DNA of 9,260 bases from Bacteroidota bacterium (GTDB taxonomy: Bacteria; Bacteroidota; Bacteroidia; J057). Shown in pieces: positions 1 through 4,882 of the stretch. The position numbers and the translations under genes are program-made. Below the pieces are notes generated by a model. The model was not told the origin of the DNA. It did no database searches and worked only from the letters and a program-made list of their open reading frames with translations. The stretch lies in contig RFHL01000059.1 in assembly GCA_003696875.1 (NCBI GenBank), positions 1 to 9,260 on the forward strand, given 5' to 3'. Every line of letters starts with the position of its first letter. The first letter of the stretch is position 1.

Positions 1-875
1 GTGTGTGTAGCCTCAAAGCCGATTTCCTCCTTGATCTTCTGGGACGAAACGTGATAGGAGCGCAGGTCGTCCGTTGGTGTGGTCTTGATTTTTACCTGGG
101 GTCCGATGACCTTCTGCACAATCTGCGCCAGCTCGGCCACGGAGTGGTTCTCGTAGCCGGCATTGTAGATTTTGCCAGCCACCTGCTCATCGGGCAGCTC
201 CAGGAGGAGCTGGTAGAGGTTTACCATGTCGGCGATATGCAAGTTGGGGCGCAGCTGCGTGCCGCCAAAGACCGTGATTTCGCCCTTATGGATGGCCAGG
301 TTGGTAAGGATATTGACCACCAGGTCCAGGCGCTGCCGGGGCGAATAGCCACAGACGGTCGAAGGACGGATGGTGATGGTGGTGAAGTCCTCGGACTGGT
401 ATTCCTGCAGGATCTCCTCGCACATCATCTTGAACTTGGAGTAATCCGTCAGGGGGATCAGCTCCATATCTTCCGTGACATTGGGCTCATCCTTGATGCC
501 ATAGACCGAGGAGGAGGAGGCGTAGATAAAGCGCTTCACGCCGCCCTCCTTGGCGATCTTCACCATCGGCTCAAAGGCGTCGAGGTTGATCGACTTACCC
601 AGCTCGGGGTTCAGATCAAAGCTGGGGTCATTGGAGATACAGGCGAGGTGAATGACCGCATCGTGGCCGGGAATCGTCTGCTGCAGCAGGGCTGCATCGC
701 GGATATCGCCCTTGATTTTGGTCAGATTGGGATGGTCCGGCAGGACGTCTTCGCCATAGATCATCAGGTCAATGACACTGACGTCGTAGCCTTGTTCGAG
801 CAACTTAGGCACCAAGACGGCACCGACGTAGCCGGCCCCTCCGGTGATGTAAATCTTTTGAAAGCGCTTGGCCAT
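1..875 (-). CDS. NAD-dependent sugar epimerase/dehydratase (extended SDR), 3' end cut by window edge
   Basis: This is a nucleotide-sugar epimerase or dehydratase of the extended short-chain dehydrogenase family, acting in the cytoplasm. The 291 visible residues begin MAKRFQKIYITGGAGYVG; the Rossmann NAD(P) motif TGGAGYVG is at residues 11-18, and D36 ends the second strand, which favours NAD. Other family marks are a run of serines then VYG (120-125), the catalytic pair Y145-x3-K149 (YSKFK), and RPSTVCGYSPR (170-180). The C-terminal substrate-binding part is present up to residue 291, where the frame leaves the window; extended SDRs are usually 300-350 residues, so little is missing. The ATG at 875 is chosen because the Rossmann strand follows at once; no Shine-Dalgarno is visible. 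It lies 69 bases after the acyltransferase gene on the same strand, with no clear promoter between, so it is probably the third gene of that operon. The exact sugar cannot be told; it could be a 4-epimerase, a 2-epimerase or a 4,6-dehydratase. Confidence 0.93.
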   Translation of the reverse strand, partial: MAKRFQKIYITGGAGYVGAVLVPKLLEQGYDVSVIDLMIYGEDVLPDHPNLTKIKGDIRDAALLQQTIPGHDAVIHLACISNDPSFDLNPELGKSINLDAFEPMVKIAKEGGVKRFIYASSSSVYGIKDEPNVTEDMELIPLTDYSKFKMMCEEILQEYQSEDFTTITIRPSTVCGYSPRQRLDLVVNILTNLAIHKGEITVFGGTQLRPNLHIADMVNLYQLLLELPDEQVAGKIYNAGYENHSVAELAQIVQKVIGPQVKIKTTPTDDLRSYHVSSQKIKEEIGFEATH

Positions 876-944
876 GGAGGAAAGGATGAGTGATTGTGAA
901 TCGGGCCGCAAGTTACACCAAAAAGCAGGGATTTTGAAATGCAA

Positions 945-1586
945 TTAGCGCGCCCGCAGGCGGCGGGCGGGCACCCCGGCCCAGACTTCTCTGGCGGGCA
1001 CCAGGCCCTTCACCACCGCCCCCGCGCCGATCCAGCTGCCCGCGCCCACGCGGGCGTCGGGCAGAAAGATCGCCCCCGTCCCCACAAAGGCATCCTGCCC
1101 GATCTGCACCCGCCCGGAGGTATGCACCCCCGGCGAGAGCACCACCCCGGCCTCAATCACATTGTCGTGATCGACGGTGGCCCCGGTCAGGATGTTGACC
1201 GAATCGCCGATGCGGCTCCCGGTGGTGATGCAGGCTCCCGGCGAGATGACCACCCCTTCGCCCAGCACCACATCCGAATCGAGATGCGCCCTCGGGTGAA
1301 TGGTCGTCACCAGGGCGAGCCCCAGGCCCTTAAGGGCCTGCCCCAGCCGGCGACGGGCCGGGCAGTCGCCCAAGGCCACGATGCCGCCGCCCAGGGCGTG
1401 CACGTCGATCAGGCGTGGCAGATCGGCCACACCCCCAAGCACCGGGATATCCCGGATCCGTAGCCCGGCCTTGGCCGGATCGTCGTCGATAAAGCCGACG
1501 ACCTCATGCTTACCTTCGGCCTGCACGATCTCCAGCACCACCTTGGCCTGCCCGTCCGGGCGAGCCCCTACAATCACGAGCTTCAT
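945..1586 (-). CDS. NeuD/PglD-like sugar acyltransferase (left-handed beta-helix)
   Basis: This 213-residue protein, a normal length for the family, is a sugar O- or N-acyltransferase of the NeuD/PglD type; relatives move an acetyl group from acetyl-CoA to a sugar or nucleotide sugar. Residues 1-80 form the small Rossmann-like sugar-binding domain (MKLVIVGARPDGQAKVV, then GFIDDD at 31-36). Residues about 98-205 are hexapeptide repeats of the left-handed beta-helix (for example VVLGEGVVISPGA, SRIGDSVNILTGA), ending in AGVPARRL. H140, in ATVDHDN, sits where PglD has its catalytic base (VEHDC), so the enzyme looks active. Its ATG overlaps the stop of the glycosyltransferase gene by four bases (ATGA at 1586-1583), which suggests translational coupling. 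It probably works as a trimer in the cytoplasm. The acyl group and acceptor sugar are unknown; a perosamine-type or sialic-type amino sugar is possible but not shown. Confidence 0.9.
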   Translation of the reverse strand: MKLVIVGARPDGQAKVVLEIVQAEGKHEVVGFIDDDPAKAGLRIRDIPVLGGVADLPRLIDVHALGGGIVALGDCPARRRLGQALKGLGLALVTTIHPRAHLDSDVVLGEGVVISPGACITTGSRIGDSVNILTGATVDHDNVIEAGVVLSPGVHTSGRVQIGQDAFVGTGAIFLPDARVGAGSWIGAGAVVKGLVPAREVWAGVPARRLRAR

Positions 1587-2845
1587 ACAGAGGGGGATTG
1601 AGAATGGATGGCTACTACCTCATCATAGAGCCGGGTGAGGCGATGCAGCTGTTGGGAAAGAGCCAGATAGCGACGATGCCGGTCCACCCGGGCCGTGAGG
1701 GCCGGGTAGTCGGTGGCGCGCAGCCGCGCGCCGAGGGTACCGACGTCTTCCTTGCCGATCGCGATGCCCGCCCCGCCCCGCATCACCATCCAGGCCTGGT
1801 AATGAATATCCCGGGATATGACCACCGGCAGCCCCGCTTCCAAGAAGTTAAACAGCTTCAGCGAAGTCGAATAGGTCATTTTCTCCTGCTTCAGATCACT
1901 ATCCTCGCGGAAGAACGGCAGAAAGCCATAATCATACTGCGCCAACTCTCGCGTCAGGTCCCCATGAGAAACCGGCCGGTGCATGTGGAAATAGGGATTA
2001 CGCCGGGCGATGGCGTAGTACTCCTCATAGTCCGGTGGCAGGGTCGAGGGGCTGGGATATACATGAAAATGAATCTGCTGGGCGCTCAGCAGCTCGATCA
2101 GCGGGTGAAATTGCAGGATACCGAACTGCCGCCGGTCGCGATGCGACCCGGCCAGCCCGCCCGCATATACGAGGTGGATCTCCCCATCCGGCCGGGGGCC
2201 GGAAAGCGGTTGCCAGGTATCATCGTCGCAGTAGAGCGGAAAAAACAGCGTCCGGGGACGCGGGTGGATCGCATAGCGCTGGAAGCCCACCCTCGGCTCC
2301 AGGCTCTGCCCGATGACGGCATCCGCCTCGGCCAGGCAGCGCCGCTCGTACTGCAGTTCCTTGCGGGCCCAGGCATAGGGCGGCTCCAGGCCGTGGTAGG
2401 TAACGATTACATCCTGCATGTCCAGGAGAAAGGGGGCGTCGACCGTCTGCCGGACGAGGTCCGGGTATTCGCACTTAGGGGCGAAACTATGCACCAGATA
2501 GATATCGGGCAGCCGCTCCAGCTGGCTACGGAGGTGCCAGGCGTTGCGGTAGCGCACGACCCGGTCAAAGTGGCCCTCCACAAACTCGGCGACATAGCCG
2601 TCGGTATGACAGAGGAGAACCAGCTCATAGCGGCCCAGACGGTGCAGCCACTTGGCCATACGGCCCGCCCGGGCGGGCACAAGCTCGCACATAAAAAGCA
2701 GCCGCTTTTTACCGGCGGGCACGGGCCAGGCCTGACCCCGCAAGGCCTTGAGCCGGTAGCCCAAGCGGTCCCAGCGCAGCGAGAGTTCCAGGCGCAGACG
2801 CCGTTGTACCTTGATCAGGTTGAGCTTGAGGGCGGCGATGTTCAC
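1583..2845 (-). CDS. GT-B fold glycosyltransferase (GT4-like)
   Basis: This is a 420-residue glycosyltransferase, the usual length for GT-B enzymes. The N-terminal half holds strands and turns of an acceptor domain (KRLLFMCEL at 47-55, YELVLLCHTDGY at 73-84, DIYLVHSF at 114-121). The donor domain begins at HLVYAGGLAG (224-233) and contains KLFNFLEAGLPVV (330-342), whose Glu (E336) matches the acidic residue that contacts the donor sugar in GT4-type enzymes. No membrane helix or signal peptide is seen; a basic stretch at 10-35 may bind membrane. The start is a GTG at 2845. It is preferred because a TATATTTG -7 element lies 20 bases upstream; the next in-frame ATG (residue 52) would delete the first conserved strand. 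The gene heads an operon with the acyltransferase (four-base overlap) and the epimerase, which points to surface polysaccharide or glycan assembly. Donor and acceptor are not identifiable. Confidence 0.87.
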   Translation of the reverse strand: MNIAALKLNLIKVQRRLRLELSLRWDRLGYRLKALRGQAWPVPAGKKRLLFMCELVPARAGRMAKWLHRLGRYELVLLCHTDGYVAEFVEGHFDRVVRYRNAWHLRSQLERLPDIYLVHSFAPKCEYPDLVRQTVDAPFLLDMQDVIVTYHGLEPPYAWARKELQYERRCLAEADAVIGQSLEPRVGFQRYAIHPRPRTLFFPLYCDDDTWQPLSGPRPDGEIHLVYAGGLAGSHRDRRQFGILQFHPLIELLSAQQIHFHVYPSPSTLPPDYEEYYAIARRNPYFHMHRPVSHGDLTRELAQYDYGFLPFFREDSDLKQEKMTYSTSLKLFNFLEAGLPVVISRDIHYQAWMVMRGGAGIAIGKEDVGTLGARLRATDYPALTARVDRHRRYLALSQQLHRLTRLYDEVVAIHSQSPSV

Positions 2846-2864
2846 AGATAGATAATTGGGGAAG

Positions 2865-2872
2865 CAAATATA
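2865..2872 (-). promoter_or_regulatory. Bacteroidota -7 promoter element for the sugar operon
   Basis: On the minus strand this reads TATATTTG, a full match to the Bacteroidota -7 consensus TAnnTTTG. It lies 20 bases before the GTG start of the glycosyltransferase, so the transcript would have a leader of only about 15 bases. No TTTG-like -33 box is present at the usual distance of about 19-21 bases upstream, so the assignment rests on the -7 element and its position. Confidence 0.5.
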
Positions 2873-2949
2873 GGAAAAGGCCGCGGTTTGCGGCGGGAGG
2901 ATAACTTTCGATCAGCCAGGCGCGCGCGCCGCGCTTGGGGAAATCTTCG

Positions 2950-2957
2950 TACCTTTG
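2950..2957 (+). promoter_or_regulatory. Bacteroidota -7 promoter element for the second acyltransferase-like gene
   Basis: TACCTTTG matches TAnnTTTG fully and is preceded by CG, as are the two -7 candidates in the 4.7-4.8 kb region. It lies 42 bases before the ATG at 2999 and would give a leader of about 35 bases that contains the inverted repeat at 2964-2982. A good -33 box is not seen. Together with the element at 2865-2872 it defines a divergent promoter region. Confidence 0.5.
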
Positions 2958-2963
2958 AGGCTT

Positions 2964-2982
2964 GGTTGACATGGGGTCAACC
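2964..2982 (+). promoter_or_regulatory. Inverted repeat in the 5' leader (possible hairpin or operator)
   Basis: GGTTGAC and GTCAACC are perfect 7-base inverted arms around a 5-base loop (ATGGG). The repeat starts six bases after the -7 element and ends 16 bases before the ATG of the acyltransferase-like gene. In RNA it could form a hairpin at the very 5' end of the message, which often stabilises mRNA or limits ribosome access; in DNA it could be an operator over the start site. No T-run follows, so it is not a terminator. Function is inferred from position only. Confidence 0.45.
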
Positions 2983-2998
2983 AGTCTGATGGATCATT

Positions 2999-3649
2999 AT
3001 GGAAGAAAGCAAAGTACCCATCCTCATTCTGGGAACGGGCATTGAGGCCCGCCTGGCGCTCGACATCGCGCTCGACCTGGACGTACTCGTCCTGGGCTAC
3101 CTGACCGATGATGAGGAAGAGCTCCACGCCGAACTCAACGACGTACTGGTCAGCGCCGTGCTGGGCAGTGCCGATGCCGAGCAGCTTCTGTCCGACGAAC
3201 ACACCCGGGTGGTGGTGGCGATCGGCGATGCGGAGCAGCGCCGGGAGGCGGTAGAGGGCATCGATGCCTACCCTGCCCGGATTGAGAGCCTGCATGCCCC
3301 CTCGCTGCAGCTTTCGCCCTATGCCCAGCTGGGCCGGGGCAACCTGATTGGGGGCGGCACCCACATCCAGGCCAATGCCATGATCGGCAGCTTTAACCAG
3401 ATCGGCGTTCAGGTAGCCATCGGGGCGCAGGCTCTCATCGGGGACTACTGCACCTTACAGGACGGCGTACGCATCGGCAAGGAAGCCGAAATCGCCGATG
3501 AAGCCTTTATCGGGCTCGGGGCCATCATCTACCCTGGCGTGAAAGTCGGACAAGGCGCCATGGTCGCGGCCGGGGCCGTCGTCATGCAGGAAGTCCCCGA
3601 AAAAGCCACCGTATTTGGCAATCCCGCCCGGGTAGCCGGTGGGGGCTGA
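2999..3649 (+). CDS. NeuD-like left-handed beta-helix protein without the catalytic histidine
   Basis: This 216-residue protein has the same plan as NeuD/PglD acyltransferases. An N-terminal Rossmann-like domain (VPILILGTGIEARLALDIA at 6-24, VVVAIGDAEQRR at 71-82) is followed by hexapeptide repeats of a left-handed beta-helix (about 104-195) and the usual ending VFGNPARVAGG. It differs from its neighbour at 945-1586 at the active site: the coil where that protein has VDHDN (H140) reads IGAQAL here, with G142/A143 at the position, and no histidine occurs anywhere after residue 122. It may use another residue, bind rather than modify a sugar, or be a regulatory relative. The acidic stretch DDEEELHAE (37-45) sits in the sugar-domain loop. 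It is transcribed alone, away from the sugar operon, and ends at a strong terminator. The ATG at 2999 follows a TACCTTTG promoter element and an inverted repeat. Family placement is firm; activity is uncertain. Confidence 0.85.
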   Translation: MEESKVPILILGTGIEARLALDIALDLDVLVLGYLTDDEEELHAELNDVLVSAVLGSADAEQLLSDEHTRVVVAIGDAEQRREAVEGIDAYPARIESLHAPSLQLSPYAQLGRGNLIGGGTHIQANAMIGSFNQIGVQVAIGAQALIGDYCTLQDGVRIGKEAEIADEAFIGLGAIIYPGVKVGQGAMVAAGAVVMQEVPEKATVFGNPARVAGGG

Positions 3650-3675
3650 CCCAGACGCGGGAACAGCACACAGAA

Positions 3676-3721
3676 AACCGGTCAGTATCCTCACAGAGGT
3701 ATACTGACCGGTTCCTTTTTT
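3676..3721 (+). terminator. Strong intrinsic terminator between convergent genes
   Basis: A perfect 13-base-pair stem (arms 3676-3688 and 3701-3713, AACCGGTCAGTAT against its complement) is continued by CCTC/GAGG with an ACA loop and one bulged T. The right arm is followed by CC and six T residues (3716-3721). It starts 26 bases after the stop of the acyltransferase-like gene. On the minus strand the same stem is followed by TTTT, so it may also stop transcription coming from rpmF. Confidence 0.9.
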
Positions 3722-3813
3722 GACATATCAAACTTACCCGAAGGAGAACAAAAACCCAGCAGCGGCTCCCGCAGGGGCATGCCGGCCTTCACGTAAGAGT
3801 AAAAAAGATAGAC

Positions 3814-3999
3814 CTAGACCTCCTCGGTCCCTTCGGTCACCTGACGGCCGCGGTAGTGGCCGCTCTCCAGGCATACTCGGTGGTATAGGGTCGCCTCTCC
3901 CGTCACCGGATCGAGGTAATAGGTACGCGGGGAAAGCTTCAGGTGGGTGCGTCGCTTGTCCCGGCGGGTCTTGGATATTTTTCGCTTAGGATGGGCCAT
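3814..3999 (-). CDS. rpmF: 50S ribosomal protein L32
   Basis: This 61-residue basic protein begins MAHPKRKISKTRRDKRRTH, the clear signature of bacterial L32, a small component of the large ribosomal subunit near the peptidyl-transferase side. The C-terminal half keeps the HRVC...GHYRG pattern of the family (HRVC at 40-43, GHYRG at 47-51). Zinc-type L32 has two CxxC pairs; here only C43 remains, the first pair is replaced by DPVTG, and the last cysteine is S46, so this form should not bind zinc. Such forms are common in Bacteroidota. The gene follows yceD (DUF177) after 86 bases on the same strand, the conserved arrangement. No plsX follows; the next gene is convergent. A TTTG with a TAACTTTT just upstream of the ATG could be an internal promoter, but the spacing is short (15 bases). 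The product is certain. Confidence 0.97.
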   Translation of the reverse strand: MAHPKRKISKTRRDKRRTHLKLSPRTYYLDPVTGEATLYHRVCLESGHYRGRQVTEGTEEV

Positions 4000-4085
4000 C
4001 GTGAAAAAGTTATATAAAAATCCGCTTCAAAAGTAGTGATAAAAACGGAACAACGGAAGGCGATCTGCTCGCCGCGGCTTGTTCG

Positions 4086-4658
4086 CTATTCTTCAGAATC
4101 AGATTGATCCTTCAGTTTCTTAAGTGCCGCCCAACGGGGGTCTATGGGTTCGTCGTCATCGGCCGGACTTTCGTCCTCCAGCTCTTGTCCTTCGGCATCC
4201 AGCCCCAGCAACTCCAGCACCTCAGGAGGGCAGGTATGCACCTCATAGTCAGGAACTTTGCGCATGGGCACAGCCAAATTGATGAAGTCGTAAAACTCCT
4301 GAGCCAGCTGGAGTTCGGGCGCGTCAGGGTCCACATACATCACTTCGTATCCCTCAAAGTTCAGGTCGGGATCAAAGGCATAAATAATGCGTTCCTCACT
4401 TTGGAGGGTATGGGGATAAGGATTTCCGCAGCGATCGCAGCTGAGGGTAACCTCCCCTTTCAGGAGAAAACACACATCAAGGTGGGTGCCATATTTCTCC
4501 ATTTTGAGCGTGATGAGCACGCTCCCCTCCTCAATCAGGCTGTTTTCAAAGTGCGCAAAGAAATCGTCACCAACCTCAAACGCCTCCTCATGCTTACCAG
4601 GCTTCAGCCGGGCAACATTGAGCGCATACTGCCGCGCAAACTTCCGGTCCATCTCCAT
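4086..4658 (-). CDS. DUF177/YceD family protein, large-subunit rRNA accumulation factor
   Basis: This 190-residue acidic protein belongs to the DUF177 (YceD) family, whose members are needed for normal 23S rRNA levels and are usually encoded just upstream of rpmF, as here. The features seen are LSCDRCGNPY (72-81) with the conserved CxxC at C74/C77, the central acidic region around EGYEVMYVDPDAPEL (102-116), a second cysteine in HTCPPEV (141-147), and the family ending DPRWAALKKLK (173-183). The reading frame is open to 4934, but the start is set at the ATG at 4658 (an alternative is 4652, two codons on). The reasons are that homology begins there, that a TATCTTTG promoter element lies 19 bases upstream, and that the longer form would overlap the kinase gene and adds low-complexity sequence. 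Cytoplasmic; probably co-transcribed with rpmF. Confidence 0.9.
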   Translation of the reverse strand: MEMDRKFARQYALNVARLKPGKHEEAFEVGDDFFAHFENSLIEEGSVLITLKMEKYGTHLDVCFLLKGEVTLSCDRCGNPYPHTLQSEERIIYAFDPDLNFEGYEVMYVDPDAPELQLAQEFYDFINLAVPMRKVPDYEVHTCPPEVLELLGLDAEGQELEDESPADDDEPIDPRWAALKKLKDQSDSEE

Positions 4659-4676
4659 CTTGGCTGAATTGGCTGG

Positions 4677-4709
4677 CAAAGATACGGAATTCCCTTGGAG
4701 ATACACAAG
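4677..4709 (-). promoter_or_regulatory. Promoter of yceD-rpmF
   Basis: Reading leftward on the minus strand, CTTG (4709-4706) is a 3-of-4 match to the -33 box TTTG. It is followed by a 21-base spacer and TATCTTTG (4684-4677), a perfect TAnnTTTG -7 box. This is the only promoter in the window with both elements at acceptable spacing. It places transcription start at about 4670 and leaves a leader of roughly 12 bases before the ATG at 4658. Confidence 0.65.
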
Positions 4710-4812
4710 CTTTGTTGGATTTTCCCCTGGCCTCCCCCTCCCAACGAAAGGCAACGGGACAGGCAGGGTATTTGGCGCCCGAACCAGGCCGAGCAAAAAC
4801 GGCGGGGATTCG

Positions 4813-4820
4813 TATCTTAG
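4813..4820 (+). promoter_or_regulatory. Possible -7 element for the sensor kinase
   Basis: TATCTTAG differs from the TAnnTTTG consensus by one base and is preceded by CG, as in the yceD and acyltransferase-like promoters. It would give a leader of about 55 bases before the ATG at 4883. No TTTG-like box lies 19-21 bases upstream (a TTTG at 4771 is too far), so this is tentative. Confidence 0.3.
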
Positions 4821-4882
4821 GAAACTGGCCGCACAAGCCTGGTGGCCTCTGCTGCTTCTCCCTGTCATGAGCTCCGCTACCC

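Noticed and set aside
3..893. 296-codon open frame on the plus strand
   Set aside because: It lies opposite the epimerase gene, whose Rossmann and YxxxK motifs are unmistakable; the plus-strand translation has no domain features.
1598..2851. 417-codon open frame on the plus strand, opposite the glycosyltransferase gene
   Set aside because: It is antisense to a gene with clear GT-B motifs, has no recognisable domain, and its composition reflects GC-rich codon bias on the other strand.
3750..3784. Possible separate terminator for rpmF (imperfect GC hairpin followed by TTTTT on the minus strand)
   Set aside because: The stem has only 4 plus 3 base pairs with an internal loop, and the T-run is eight bases away; the strong hairpin at 3676-3713 is a better stop.
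4005..4031. Internal promoter before rpmF (TTTG and TAACTTTT on the minus strand)
   Set aside because: The spacer is only 15 bases and the -7 box lacks its final G in an A/T-rich stretch where such words arise by chance.
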